Shown here piece by piece: positions 35,007 to 44,041 of a DNA stretch of 64,000 bases. The notes beneath the pieces were generated by a model. The model was given only the letters and a program-made list of their open reading frames with translations. It was not told where the DNA came from and did not search any database. Origin of the DNA: Planctomycetota bacterium (GTDB lineage Bacteria; Planctomycetota; UBA1135); contig JASMMA010000005.1 of the NCBI GenBank assembly GCA_030748415.1, positions 129,434 to 193,433 of the forward strand, in the 5' to 3' direction. Every line of letters starts with the position of its first letter. Positions within the stretch are counted from its first letter, which is position 1. The position numbers and the translations under genes are program-made.

Positions 35007-36926
35007 ATGGCATTCCAACTCAATTCGAAAATCCCCGAGGGTCCGATTCAGGAAAAGTGGACTAACCACAAATTCAACCTGAAGCTGGTCAACCCTGCAA
35101 ACAAACGAAAGTTCAACATCATTGTTGTCGGTTCTGGTCTTGCCGGCGGAGCGGCAGCATCGAGCTTGGGTGAGCTGGGCTACAACGTTGATTGCTTCTG
35201 TTATCAGGACAGCCCTCGGCGGGCGCACTCCATCGCTGCACAAGGTGGAATCAATGCCGCCAAAAATTATCCCAACGATGGCGACTCGGTTTGGCGTTTG
35301 TTTTACGACACCGTCAAGGGTGGCGACTACCGCGCACGCGAGGCCAATGTTTACCGCCTTGCTGAGATTAGCAACAGCATCATTGACCAATGCACTGCAC
35401 AGGGTGTCCCCTTCGCGCGCGAGTACGGCGGCCTTTTGGACAACCGCTCTTTTGGGGGCGCCCAAGTAAGCCGAACTTTTTACGCACGGGGCCAGACCGG
35501 CCAGCAGTTATTGCTTGGTGCTTATCAATCTCTTTCTCGGCAAATCGCGAAGGGTACTGTCACGATGCACAATCGAGCCGAAATGCTGGATTTGGTCATG
35601 GTTGATGGCCACGCCCGAGGAATCATTGTTCGAGACATGGTGACTGGTGAAATTCAACGGCATTCCGCTGATGCCGTAGTTCTGGCAACGGGCGGATATG
35701 GCAATGTGTTCTACCTTTCAACAAACGCCATGGGCTGTAATGTGACGGCGGCTTACCGATGCCATAAACGGGGCGCTGGTTTCGCAAACCCCTGCTACAC
35801 CCAAATCCATCCAACCTGCATTCCGGTAAGTTCGGATCACCAATCCAAACTTACTTTAATGTCTGAATCCCTTCGAAATGATGGACGCGTTTGGGTTCCC
35901 AAAAAATCTGGAGACATTCGTTCCGCAAACGATATCCCTGAAGACGAACGGGATTACTACCTCGAACGACGCTACCCCAGCTTTGGAAACTTAGTTCCGC
36001 GAGATGTTGCGTCTCGAGCAGCAAAAGAGCGCTGTGATGCTGGATTTGGGGTAAACCAAGGAGATGCAGTTTACCTTGACTTTGCCGATTCAATTAGCCG
36101 CCTTGGTGAAGATGTCGTCCGCGCTCGTTACGGAAACTTGTTTGATATGTACGAGCAAATTACTGCCGACAACCCATATAAGGTTCCCATGAAGATTTAC
36201 CCTGCAGTCCACTACACAATGGGCGGTCTTTGGGTGGACTACAACTTAGAGTCCACAATTCCTGGACTCTTTGTTTTAGGCGAGGCCAATTTCTCAGATC
36301 ATGGGGCAAATCGTTTAGGTGCAAGCGCGCTCATGCAAGGTCTTGCTGATGGTTACTTTGTCATTCCTTCCACAGTTGGCGACTACTTAGCCAACCACGC
36401 TGATATGGATATTAAAGTCGGAACGGACCACGATTCTTTCAGCTCTGTTGAAGCGACTGTCAAAGAAAGGCAAGGCGCATTGAAAGCCGTTCAAGGAAAA
36501 CGCACTGTGGACTCCTTCCACAAAGAACTTGGCCTCACTATGTGGAACAAGTGCGGCATGGGCAGAACAAAGGAAGGCCTTGAAGAAGCTATCGCTTCAA
36601 TTCCAAAACTCCGCGAAGAGTTCTGGAGCGATGTTCGTGTACCCGGAGGGGATGACTTCAACCCTGAACTGGAAAAGGCCGGGCGCGTTGCAGACTTCCT
36701 TGAGTTTGGAGAGCTCATGTGCCGTGACGCCCTTCATCGGGAAGAATCCTGTGGCGGCCATTTCCGCGAGGAGCACCGCACCGAAGAGGGCGAGGCCAAA
36801 CGAAACGACAAAGACTTCGCATACGCTGGAGTTTGGGAGCACAAAGGTGAAGGCGTTGAGCCAGAACTTTCAAAAGAGCTGCTCGAATTTGAACATGTCA
36901 AACTTGCCACCCGAAGCTACAAGTAG
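35007..36926 (+). CDS. sdhA: Succinate dehydrogenase/fumarate reductase flavoprotein subunit
   Basis: A 639-residue protein with the FAD-binding Rossmann fold ('[21 protein letters not shown]') and the covalent FAD site '[14 protein letters not shown]' with H74. The substrate-binding 'HPTCIP' segment and active-site Arg region '[18 protein letters not shown]' are intact. The long '[23 protein letters not shown]' part marks the B-type enzymes that pair with a single diheme SdhC. It oxidises succinate to fumarate in the TCA cycle. It sits in the operon order sdhC-A-B. Confidence 0.97.
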   Translation: MAFQLNSKIPEGPIQEKWTNHKFNLKLVNPANKRKFNIIVVGSGLAGGAAASSLGELGYNVDCFCYQDSPRRAHSIAAQGGINAAKNYPNDGDSVWRLFYDTVKGGDYRAREANVYRLAEISNSIIDQCTAQGVPFAREYGGLLDNRSFGGAQVSRTFYARGQTGQQLLLGAYQSLSRQIAKGTVTMHNRAEMLDLVMVDGHARGIIVRDMVTGEIQRHSADAVVLATGGYGNVFYLSTNAMGCNVTAAYRCHKRGAGFANPCYTQIHPTCIPVSSDHQSKLTLMSESLRNDGRVWVPKKSGDIRSANDIPEDERDYYLERRYPSFGNLVPRDVASRAAKERCDAGFGVNQGDAVYLDFADSISRLGEDVVRARYGNLFDMYEQITADNPYKVPMKIYPAVHYTMGGLWVDYNLESTIPGLFVLGEANFSDHGANRLGASALMQGLADGYFVIPSTVGDYLANHADMDIKVGTDHDSFSSVEATVKERQGALKAVQGKRTVDSFHKELGLTMWNKCGMGRTKEGLEEAIASIPKLREEFWSDVRVPGGDDFNPELEKAGRVADFLEFGELMCRDALHREESCGGHFREEHRTEEGEAKRNDKDFAYAGVWEHKGEGVEPELSKELLEFEHVKLATRSYK

Positions 36927-36936
36927 GTACTAAACC

Positions 36937-37680
36937 ATGGAAATAACTCTTCACGTTTGGCGCCAAAACGGCTGCAAAGACCCTGGGCGAATGGAAGTCA
37001 TTCAGGCATCCGACATATCTGAGGACATGTCCTTCCTTGAAATGATTGACAAGGTCAATGAGGACATCGTGGTTGCTGGTGGTGAGCCCATCTCGTTTGA
37101 CCACGATTGTCGCGAGGGGATTTGCGGCATGTGTTCCATGACTATCAACGGAATCGCGCATGGCCCGGAAGGCGGAACCACCGTTTGCCAATTACACATG
37201 CGCTCCTTTAAAGATGGGGATTCGATTTATGTCGAGCCTTGGCGCGCCCGCGCCTTCCCTGTCATTAAAGATTTGGTTGTAGATCGCACAGCTTTTGATC
37301 GCATTATTCAGGCCGGGGGCTTTGTCAGCATCAATGCTGGAAATTCCCAGGATGCGAACGCTATACCCATTCCCAAGGAAGAAGCAGACACTGCGATGGA
37401 CGCTGCTGCCTGTATCGGTTGTGGGGCGTGTGTTGCATCTTGCCCTAACGCATCCGCAATGCTCTTTGTTTCTGCAAAACTTGGTCACCTCGGCCATCTC
37501 CCGCAGGGCAAAGTTGAACACAAAACTCGAGTTCAAAACATGGTCGCCCAAATGGAAGCCGAAGGGTTTGGCGCATGCACAAACCACTTTGAATGCGAAG
37601 CAGTTTGTCCGAAAGAGGTTTCTGTAAATTTCATTGCAGAAATGAATCGGGACTTCATAAAAGCAAGCTTGACCTCTTAG
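36937..37680 (+). CDS. sdhB: Succinate dehydrogenase iron-sulfur subunit
   Basis: The 247-residue subunit carries three clusters: the [2Fe-2S] site '[10 protein letters not shown]...CQLHM', and the [4Fe-4S] and [3Fe-4S] sites in '[12 protein letters not shown]' and '[12 protein letters not shown]'. It links SdhA flavin to the diheme SdhC. It starts 10 bases after sdhA. It is followed after 24 bases by the CYTH gene, which may be co-transcribed. Confidence 0.97.
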   Translation: MEITLHVWRQNGCKDPGRMEVIQASDISEDMSFLEMIDKVNEDIVVAGGEPISFDHDCREGICGMCSMTINGIAHGPEGGTTVCQLHMRSFKDGDSIYVEPWRARAFPVIKDLVVDRTAFDRIIQAGGFVSINAGNSQDANAIPIPKEEADTAMDAAACIGCGACVASCPNASAMLFVSAKLGHLGHLPQGKVEHKTRVQNMVAQMEAEGFGACTNHFECEAVCPKEVSVNFIAEMNRDFIKASLTS

Positions 37681-37704
37681 TCGTCAACAAAATCGGAGTT
37701 TGCC

Positions 37705-38292
37705 ACGAAGAACATCGAAGCAGAAATCAAATTTGAAGCGCCCGGCCCAGAAGCTTTGGCGCAGCTGCCCAAAGTCCTCCATGACCTTGGGCTTTCTGTT
37801 TTAGACTGCGGACATCGAACTCTTGTTGACCGTTACCTTGACACACCTAAAGCATCAGTCCAGGCTTCGGGCTGGGCTCTCCGTTTTCGAAGTGGCGAAT
37901 CCGAAGATGGAAAACTCTTGCGCACTCTGAAAGCCCTTTCGCCTTCAGACGGTGATGGGCTCTCTGAAAGAGAAGAAATAGAGTCCTGGGTTGAGAGCAT
38001 TGACAAAGAGTGGAAAGGTGATGCTCTTTCTGAATCCTTCAAAATCTTTCAGGATCGCTGGTGGTGGCGCGCCTGCAATGGAGATTGTGAAATCGAAGCC
38101 TCCTACGACTTGGTGCAGTGGCGAAAAAGTCTAGACGGCCAAACCCTATGCGACGAGGCATTTGCTATTGAGCTGGAGCTTAAGCTTGGAACCCCCAGCA
38201 ACCTGACCCAGCTTGCTTCCGAGCTATCAGGCAAAACTGGCTGGCACCCTGCACAGTGGTCCAAGTTTTCAAGAGGACTGGATTTAAAATGA
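37705..38292 (+). CDS. CYTH-domain protein with an apparent ACG start codon
   Basis: CYTH proteins (adenylate cyclase class IV / thiamine triphosphatase superfamily) bind triphosphates in a beta tunnel and begin with an E-X-E-X-K strand. Here that strand, 'NIEAEIKFEA', lies upstream of the ORF-track TTG (37756) and would be lost with that start. The frame is open from the sdhB stop, contains no ATG, GTG or TTG before the motif, but has GGAG six bases before an in-frame ACG at 37705, giving 195 residues. Later family features are present: 'DRYLDTP', 'GWALRFR', 'LRTLKAL', 'EREEIESW', and 'IELELK' near the end. The stop overlaps the next ATG (ATGA). Function is probably triphosphatase-like. Confidence 0.8.
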   Translation, partial: TKNIEAEIKFEAPGPEALAQLPKVLHDLGLSVLDCGHRTLVDRYLDTPKASVQASGWALRFRSGESEDGKLLRTLKALSPSDGDGLSEREEIESWVESIDKEWKGDALSESFKIFQDRWWWRACNGDCEIEASYDLVQWRKSLDGQTLCDEAFAIELELKLGTPSNLTQLASELSGKTGWHPAQWSKFSRGLDLK

Positions 38293-38663
38293 AACTCGCC
38301 CACACCATGATTCGGGTTCGTAATTTAGAAAAGTCCCTTGAGTTCTATTGTGGCTTTCTGGGTCTCCAAGAAATTCGCAGAAAAGCCTTAGGAGATGAAG
38401 CCACTCTTGTTTTTCTCTCTGACGAAAACAAAAACTACTTTATTGAACTCACCTTCAACCACGACCAGCGCGACTATGAGCTAGGCTCCCAATTTGGCCA
38501 CCTTGCCTTTGTCGTTTCTGATTTAGCCCCTCTGATTAAGACCATCGAAGCCAAAGGTTGGTGGTACCGCCAATCAAAACCAGAAGCCACCACTCCCTAT
38601 ATTTTTATCCGCGACCCAGATGGCTACGACATCGAGATTCTGGGAATGGCAAAACTAAGCTAG
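38289..38663 (+). CDS. Glyoxalase I-type (VOC superfamily) lyase
   Basis: A 124-residue single-domain vicinal-oxygen-chelate protein. 'AHTMIRVRNLEKSLEFYCGFLGL' opens the first module, and the probable metal ligands are H5, Glu in 'NYFIELT', His in 'QFGHLAF' and Glu in 'GYDIEIL'. This pattern and 'FIRDPDGYDIEI' match lactoylglutathione lyase, which detoxifies methylglyoxal. Its start overlaps the CYTH stop (ATGA), so the pair is co-translated. The thiol substrate is not certain in a bacterium that may lack glutathione. Confidence 0.85.
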   Translation: MKLAHTMIRVRNLEKSLEFYCGFLGLQEIRRKALGDEATLVFLSDENKNYFIELTFNHDQRDYELGSQFGHLAFVVSDLAPLIKTIEAKGWWYRQSKPEATTPYIFIRDPDGYDIEILGMAKLS

Positions 38664-38682
38664 GGCCAACTATGCTTGAGGA

Positions 38683-40830
38683 ATGATAAGAAAGCTTCTC
38701 CCTCTCGGTCCGCTTCTTTTGTTTGTTTCCACCCTCTCGGCACAAGAATCGGACCGAGATTTTCTTTTAAAAGGGATTGATGTTCTGCCCCGCAACGGGG
38801 TTCCGGGCACCGTATCTGTCTTTGGCCCCAAAGCATTCGCAATTTTAACCGGAGGAGGCAAGCAGGCTCTCCCAATGACTGGAGCTTCGCGGTTCGGAAA
38901 AGGGCGTGTGGTCATTGCCGCTCACGGATATGTTGGGCCTGCTAATACCCCACGTGACGAGCAAGACCCGCGCTCTATTTTTGCTCACAATGTTCTCGAG
39001 TGGCTCACAGTTGGGAAAAAGAAACCCAAGGTGGGGACCCTCCGCTCTTCTCCAGAGGAGTGGAAAAATTTTGATGTCCTTCTTTGGCTCGGTGCCCCCG
39101 ATTGGCCAGATAACGATTGGATTGAGAACTTACAAAATTATGTTCACGCTGGAGGCAGCCTATTTGCGGGTAGTTGCCCATGGGGTTGGAAGCAGGTTAC
39201 GGGCCGTGATCTAAGAGAAGATCACCCAATCAATCGCGTTGTTGCCCCGATGGGGCTTGCGCTGGGCGACGGCTACAACGATGCGAATCAAGGTGGTGGT
39301 TTTTCCGTTTCAAAAAATCGCGCAGACCGGGTTCATGCAGGAAATGTATTTGCATACTATTCTGCAATCACAACTGGCAAGGGGGAAAGGGACAATCAGC
39401 CTCCTTTTTATCCACTGATTCATGCCGTGGATTCTCTTCCAAAAGAGGACCCCATTCTATTACCTAAACTCCGGGAATTTGCAGACCGAATGCCCAACCC
39501 CAAGGCACCCACACCGGACAACCCGCTCTCAGAAAAGGATGGGGTTCATCGTCTTTGGGTTGCTCTTCAGTCTCGGTTTTGGAAAGACACTCCCATCGAA
39601 AGCCGAACAGCTTTCTTGGGGTCAGACAAATTCCCTGGAGCTGTCCCCAGCGATGCTGAGCGAAACAAACGGTCTCTTACTCTCATATCCAGTCGGCCCG
39701 GCTGGCAGTCCACCGGCCTATACCTTCCCGCTGGAGAAATACTTGAAGTCAATCGTATCTTGGGGAGCGCAAAGGATTGGTCGCTTCGAGTTGGGTGCCA
39801 CCGTGACACTCTTTGGCACAAACCTTCTTGGCCAAGGTGGCCCGAAATCACTCAAGAGCTTCCTCTTACTGAAGGGATGTTAGTGGTCTCGCCTTGGGGC
39901 GGCCCAGTTTATTTTGTTGCAAAACCTAGTGCGGAAAAAATAAAAGTCTCCATTTCTGGAACAGTTTCCGCCCCGTTATTTGTGCTCGGAGAAACCACGA
40001 ACAAGGAATGGCAACAACAACGGCTTGCGCCCGGCCCTTGGGCTGAACTTGTTGGCAAAGAGTGTGTCCTAACTGTGCCGTCAGAGTCTGTTCGAGAGCT
40101 TCATGACCCAAGCGAAGTCATGGAGTTTTGGGATGGTGTCATCACCGCTCATTGCAAGCTTGGCTCCGAGCCCATTCCCCTCCAAAAGGAACGCTTTGTT
40201 GCAGATGTTCTCATTTCAGCTGGCTATATGCACTCTGGCTATCCGGTCATGACTCACCTAGATGTTGCTGAATCGCGCAACGGGAAGATGGCCCGCGTTT
40301 TAGATGCAAAAGACCTAAAAAAGAGAGGGTCGTGGGGGCATTTCCACGAATGGGGGCATAACCGTCAGAAAGGGTGGTGGACTTTTAGTGGGACCGGTGA
40401 AGTCACTTGTAACCTCTTCTCTCTCCACGCTGGTGAGAAGCTTTGCGGAATCACACCTTGGGAGAACCCTTGGCTGGAAGGGCAAAAGAAAGCAGCAGCA
40501 AAGTATTTGCAATCGCCTGACTTTTCAAAATGGCGGGCAAGTCCAGGAATCGGCCTCGTTATCTACGCCATGCTCCAACGAGAGTTTGGCTGGGATGCCT
40601 TTGAGAATGTTTTCTCACAGTACCATCTTATTGACAAAGCAAAGCTCCCCAAAAATGACCAAGAGAAACAAGATACCTTCCTTCGTATTTTCTCACTCAC
40701 CGTTGAGCGTGACCTGCGGCCGATGTTTTCTCGGTGGGCGTGGCCGATGAGCCCTGCAATTCTCCAAGACAAATCTCTCGGCAGGCTAAAAGAGTGGGGT
40801 GGCGACTTCCGTTGGGCTGAGGAGCTTTAA
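38683..40830 (+). CDS. Secreted M60-like (enhancin family) metalloprotease
   Basis: A 715-residue exported protein (signal ending 'STLSAQES'). The N-terminal part (about 30-230) looks like a glutamine-amidotransferase-like or ThuA-type fold ('VLLWLGAPDWPDNDWIENLQNYVHAGGSLFAGSCP'). The catalytic zinc motif 'HFHEWGHN' places His555, Glu556 and His559, with the third ligand probably Glu of 'GTGEVTCN' about 13 residues later. This is the M60/enhancin spacing HEXXH-X(8-24)-E. M60-like enzymes act on mucin-type glycoproteins or other glycosylated proteins. It follows the glyoxalase gene by 19 bases. Confidence 0.82.
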   Translation: MIRKLLPLGPLLLFVSTLSAQESDRDFLLKGIDVLPRNGVPGTVSVFGPKAFAILTGGGKQALPMTGASRFGKGRVVIAAHGYVGPANTPRDEQDPRSIFAHNVLEWLTVGKKKPKVGTLRSSPEEWKNFDVLLWLGAPDWPDNDWIENLQNYVHAGGSLFAGSCPWGWKQVTGRDLREDHPINRVVAPMGLALGDGYNDANQGGGFSVSKNRADRVHAGNVFAYYSAITTGKGERDNQPPFYPLIHAVDSLPKEDPILLPKLREFADRMPNPKAPTPDNPLSEKDGVHRLWVALQSRFWKDTPIESRTAFLGSDKFPGAVPSDAERNKRSLTLISSRPGWQSTGLYLPAGEILEVNRILGSAKDWSLRVGCHRDTLWHKPSWPRWPEITQELPLTEGMLVVSPWGGPVYFVAKPSAEKIKVSISGTVSAPLFVLGETTNKEWQQQRLAPGPWAELVGKECVLTVPSESVRELHDPSEVMEFWDGVITAHCKLGSEPIPLQKERFVADVLISAGYMHSGYPVMTHLDVAESRNGKMARVLDAKDLKKRGSWGHFHEWGHNRQKGWWTFSGTGEVTCNLFSLHAGEKLCGITPWENPWLEGQKKAAAKYLQSPDFSKWRASPGIGLVIYAMLQREFGWDAFENVFSQYHLIDKAKLPKNDQEKQDTFLRIFSLTVERDLRPMFSRWAWPMSPAILQDKSLGRLKEWGGDFRWAEEL

Positions 40831-40844
40831 GGAAAAGCTGGTTT

Positions 40845-41750
40845 ATGGAGCTCCCCCCTCTTTGGCTCGCGCCAATGGAAGGAATTACTGATCGTTCCTT
40901 TCGAAAGTTGGTTGTGGAAACGAATCCAAGCTTTATTGGTGCTGTTTGCACAGAGTTCGTGCGCATAACACAACCCCCCTTGAGTGTTGAAAAGCTGAAG
41001 TTGGAGTTAGGCGAAAAATTTGAGGGCCCCGTTCATGGCATTCAGCTAATGGGGAACAACTCCCAAATGCTCGCCGAATCCGCGCGCAACGCTGCGGAAG
41101 CGGGCGCCGATTTCGTGGACCTTAACTTTGGATGCCCTGCCCCTCGCGTACTTCAACACTGCGCAGGGTCTGCTCTTTTGGATGACCCTCCAGGAATGGA
41201 AAAAATCATTTCTGCCGTCGTTCAATCTTGCCCTGTCCCTGTTACAGCCAAAATCCGGGCCGGGGGTGACGATGATTCCAACCTGGAGGATATCGCTCAA
41301 CGCGTTGAGCAAGCAGGAGCCACAGCCCTTTGCGTGCATGGTCGATTACGAAAAGAAAAGTACACCGACCCGTGTGCTTGGAATCGAATCCAGCGTGCCG
41401 TCGAAGCGGTCACCATTCCGGTAATTGGCAATGGTGGCGTAGATACTCACGCCGACATCGAGCGAATGAGGTCAGAAACCGGTTGCCCAGCGGTCATGAT
41501 TGGCAGAGCCGCTCTTTCGAATCCTTGGATTTTTTCTGGTGAGAACCCTAAACGCGAAACTCGAATCGAGTGGCTTAAATCCTATGCCAATCGCATGGAA
41601 GAAGGTAGTGCCAACCCGACCCAAGCACTTGGCCGCTTAAAACAAGCGGTTAAATATATGGCAAACGCCAGACAGCTTGTCTTGGCAAACGGTCTGGCGT
41701 TTTCGTTGCGCTCCCCAACAAAGGAAGCGCTATTTGAAAGCCTCTCCTAA
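40845..41750 (+). CDS. dus: tRNA-dihydrouridine synthase
   Basis: A 301-residue FMN enzyme that reduces uridines in tRNA loops. The TIM-barrel opens 'LWLAPMEGITDRSFRKLV'. The catalytic Cys is in 'DLNFGCPAPRV', followed by 'GSALLDDP', then 'TAKIRAGGDDD' and 'CVHGRLRKEKYT', with the flavin phosphate site 'GNGGVDT...VMIGRAALSNPWIF'. It cannot be assigned to DusA, B or C from these motifs. It ends with a 4-base overlap on the convergent lipoprotein gene. Confidence 0.92.
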   Translation: MELPPLWLAPMEGITDRSFRKLVVETNPSFIGAVCTEFVRITQPPLSVEKLKLELGEKFEGPVHGIQLMGNNSQMLAESARNAAEAGADFVDLNFGCPAPRVLQHCAGSALLDDPPGMEKIISAVVQSCPVPVTAKIRAGGDDDSNLEDIAQRVEQAGATALCVHGRLRKEKYTDPCAWNRIQRAVEAVTIPVIGNGGVDTHADIERMRSETGCPAVMIGRAALSNPWIFSGENPKRETRIEWLKSYANRMEEGSANPTQALGRLKQAVKYMANARQLVLANGLAFSLRSPTKEALFESLS

Positions 41751-43090
41751 AAGGCTTCTTCTTGTTCGGGCATGGCACCTTGATTCATTTGCATCATGAG
41801 CTGCGAAAGCCCCATGCGTCCAAACATATCCAACATCGGGACCACCTCGATTACCGTCCGATCGGTCGGTACCTCAAAGGAAAAGTAGCCCGGTTCAAAT
41901 GTAGTTTTTTCGGGTCGAGAGGCCGTCATTCCAAACCGCATTTCTTCTCCAAGGAACATTTCAATGACTGGGTTTTCGGACAGCGCCTTATCCAGAACAT
42001 CTAGCCCATCTGTAAATGCACCGTTAATCTTATCTTTGTAGCTGGACTCCACAATAGCGGTTTCGGTTTTTGGAATCAGGTGCCCACTATCACGAGCAAA
42101 GGAAAGCAACATCTCTCCCATCGAAATCCCCTCGTTGATGGCAGACCGAGTATTCACTTCAAGTTGGGCCCTGGTTGGTAGCGTCATTGCGAGCCAAGCT
42201 TCGGCGGGGAAAAACCAACCATCGTTCATGGAGTGCACTCGCCAGTCAATGCTTGCCGGAAGCAGCTGGCTTAAGTAAGAAAGCATAAACTGGGTATAGT
42301 CCAATTCATAGTCCCAAGTATCTTTGCCTTCGTTTACGGTCCAATTCTCTAGGCTGGAATCTGCAGGCTTAGTCTTCCACCCTCCACCGAATTCAAATCC
42401 CCCTTCCACATCTGGATGTTTGGGGAATGAGGCGGTGGCAATGAAGCGAAACCCTCCCATATTTTCGGAATTCCATATGGAGTGCTTTTGGAGTTCGTAA
42501 CTCCCAGAGCTATCACAGCAGGCATTCGTTGGGCAAGCATTTGAGCTGCCCGCGGTGGCAATTTGATAAAGGCAAGATGATATAGAGTAGTTTTCTTCAA
42601 GGATTCCCTCAGCGAGACGCATCATCATTTCCATTCCCACCTTTTGGGGTTCCTCGCCACCAGCAACGCGGTCTTCCATTTCTATGCGAAGGCCCTCAAT
42701 AAAAACTTGAACCTCTTCATTTTGCAAGCCTTCAATGTGCTCAGGGCGAACAAGCAATGCAAACTTCTGGAACTCGCCGGAATCATCCGTAGGAATATCC
42801 CCCTTCAACAAGATCCCTTGCTCGCGGTTCCAGGTTAGGGACATAAAGGGATGGGCAACACGAAAGCCCGCAAAACTTTGCTCATACTCAAAAGGAACAA
42901 AGAAATCGGCAACTGCAGTCGTTGCCCCAAACTGGAGCCTTGACCGATAACTTGCCGCTACGACTTGGGATTCTGGGGCAGGAGCGGCGGCAGAGTCCTG
43001 TGCTTGGGCTTGGGCTTGGGCTTGGGCATCCGATTGGGGAGTGGCGCAAGCCATAAAGAAAAGAAAAAAGGTGCTCAGGAGGTATTTCAC
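41747..43090 (-). CDS. Lipoprotein of unknown function with an Ala-Gln repeat
   Basis: A 447-residue protein that I do not recognise. The GTG start at 43090 gives a lipoprotein signal 'FLFFMACATPQ', followed by five Ala-Gln dipeptides and an Ala/Pro-rich spacer, so the body is held away from the membrane. The body is mixed alpha/beta and contains a Cys cluster 'SNACPTNACCDSSGS'. Two related segments ('HPFMSLTWNREQGILLKGDIP' and 'EPGYFSFEVPTDRT') suggest a beta-rich domain. The start lies in the loop of an inverted repeat (43066-43111). It is probably co-transcribed with the small Cys-rich lipoprotein gene 40 bases upstream. Confidence 0.7.
   Translation of the reverse strand: MKYLLSTFFLFFMACATPQSDAQAQAQAQAQDSAAAPAPESQVVAASYRSRLQFGATTAVADFFVPFEYEQSFAGFRVAHPFMSLTWNREQGILLKGDIPTDDSGEFQKFALLVRPEHIEGLQNEEVQVFIEGLRIEMEDRVAGGEEPQKVGMEMMMRLAEGILEENYSISSCLYQIATAGSSNACPTNACCDSSGSYELQKHSIWNSENMGGFRFIATASFPKHPDVEGGFEFGGGWKTKPADSSLENWTVNEGKDTWDYELDYTQFMLSYLSQLLPASIDWRVHSMNDGWFFPAEAWLAMTLPTRAQLEVNTRSAINEGISMGEMLLSFARDSGHLIPKTETAIVESSYKDKINGAFTDGLDVLDKALSENPVIEMFLGEEMRFGMTASRPEKTTFEPGYFSFEVPTDRTVIEVVPMLDMFGRMGLSQLMMQMNQGAMPEQEEAF
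43003..43026 (-). repeat. In-frame hexanucleotide repeat (CTTGGG)x4
   Basis: Four perfect copies of CTTGGG, read as GCCCAA on the minus strand, encode Ala-Gln repeats just after the lipobox of the lipoprotein gene. A fifth, imperfect unit follows. The repeat keeps frame whatever its copy number, so slippage would change only the spacer length. Confidence 0.85.
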
Positions 43091-43111
43091 CCCACAATTA
43101 GAGCACCTTTT
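43066..43111 (-). promoter_or_regulatory. Inverted repeat enclosing the start codon of the lipoprotein gene
   Basis: AAAAGGTGCTC (43066-43076) and GAGCACCTTTT (43101-43111) are perfect 11-base inverted repeats with a 24-base loop. The GTG start (43090-43088) and the region where the ribosome would bind lie in the loop. On the minus strand the second arm runs into CCTTTTTTCTTTTC, so the structure resembles a terminator or attenuator for the upstream small gene that also covers the initiation site. Confidence 0.6.
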
Positions 43112-43130
43112 CTGGATTTGGGTAAACGAA

Positions 43131-43334
43131 TTACTCAGTTTTTGGTGCTAGCGGCAGCTCGGCGTGGCTTCCACCGCAGGTGCCATCGGCGCAACAGGTG
43201 CCCTCAGGGGCGTCGCACATCCCGCCACAGCAAACAACGGCAGCTTCCGTGGAAGAATCCTCTTCGGCGCCACCACATGCAGGAAGCAAAAAGGCGGAAA
43301 AGGCAAGAATTATGGTAGAGGTCAGAGTTCTCAT
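43131..43334 (-). CDS. Small cysteine-rich lipoprotein
   Basis: A 67-residue protein with a lipoprotein signal ('LAFSAFLLPACGG') and a short mature part containing six further Cys and one His: 'CCGGMCDAPEGTCCADGTCGG' then 'SHAEL'. No family is recognised. The Cys pairs could bind a metal or form disulfides. Three nearby ATGs (43334, 43343, 43346) are possible; all give the same signal core. It is divergent from the SatD-like gene (36 bases between starts) and upstream of the Ala-Gln lipoprotein. Confidence 0.65.
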   Translation of the reverse strand: MRTLTSTIILAFSAFLLPACGGAEEDSSTEAAVVCCGGMCDAPEGTCCADGTCGGSHAELPLAPKTE

Positions 43335-43370
43335 GGAAGTCATCATAGCTTTCTGGATAGGATAAAGACC

Positions 43371-44024
43371 ATGACCTCCGGCCCCCGCATCGCAGTCGCC
43401 GCCTCCCCGCGGAACTCTCGCCAAAACCTGGAAGCTTCGTCAAAATTCCAGGAAGCGGCAAACTCCCTTCGTGAGCGCTTTCCGGATCTTTTGGCCACTC
43501 CCCTTCAAATCGGCGAGGCCACCTTCTCTGCTGTCCTTACCGATGCAACCCAAGGATTTGATTTCGCTACTGCCCTAGCAGAGGCGGTGTGGCCCATGCA
43601 GCTCCGGGTTGCCATGATTACGGTCGGCCACCAGGTCGGTGCTGCGGCTGACACCCAAGCCCACTCACGGGCCCTTGCTCTTCTCGGCGAGGCCATTCGT
43701 CACCGCGCGACATTCCGCTTCCAGGTGAGTGGCCGAAAGGAAATGGAAATCCACCTTGCTGAAGCTGCTGCCCTCCTCCACTCAACTTTGATGGCTGAAT
43801 GGACTCAAACCCGCGCCGAAGCCGTTTGCGCCTATCGAGCCCTGGGCCGTCAGCGCGATGCCGCGCAAAAGTTGGGTATTACCCAGCAAGCTGTTTCTCA
43901 AATGCTCCGAGGAGCTCGCCTCAAAGAAATGGGTGCCCTCGAAACTGCTATGCGGGAGTGGTTCACCGAAGAAGCCCGCCCCGGTCTCTGGCCCCTCCGC
44001 AACTTCGAAAAAGAAGCCAGCTAG
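43371..44024 (+). CDS. SatD-like protein with C-terminal helix-turn-helix
   Basis: A 217-residue cytoplasmic protein starting 'MTSGPRIAVAASPRNSRQN', similar to the N-terminus of SatD-family proteins ('ALIGDVVxSR'), followed by a mostly helical core. Near the C-terminus 'QRDAAQKLGITQQAVSQMLRGARL' is a clear helix-turn-helix. SatD proteins are of uncertain function. The ATG at 43371 is chosen; the ORF track's 69 additional residues overlap the divergent lipoprotein. It is followed after 149 bases by aconitase, with an inverted repeat in between. Confidence 0.6.
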   Translation: MTSGPRIAVAASPRNSRQNLEASSKFQEAANSLRERFPDLLATPLQIGEATFSAVLTDATQGFDFATALAEAVWPMQLRVAMITVGHQVGAAADTQAHSRALALLGEAIRHRATFRFQVSGRKEMEIHLAEAAALLHSTLMAEWTQTRAEAVCAYRALGRQRDAAQKLGITQQAVSQMLRGARLKEMGALETAMREWFTEEARPGLWPLRNFEKEAS

Positions 44025-44041
44025 CCTTATGCTCGGAGTCA

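Noticed and set aside
37756-38292. TTG start for the CYTH gene
   Set aside because: It removes the conserved E-X-E-X-K strand. The upstream ACG with a ribosome site is preferred.
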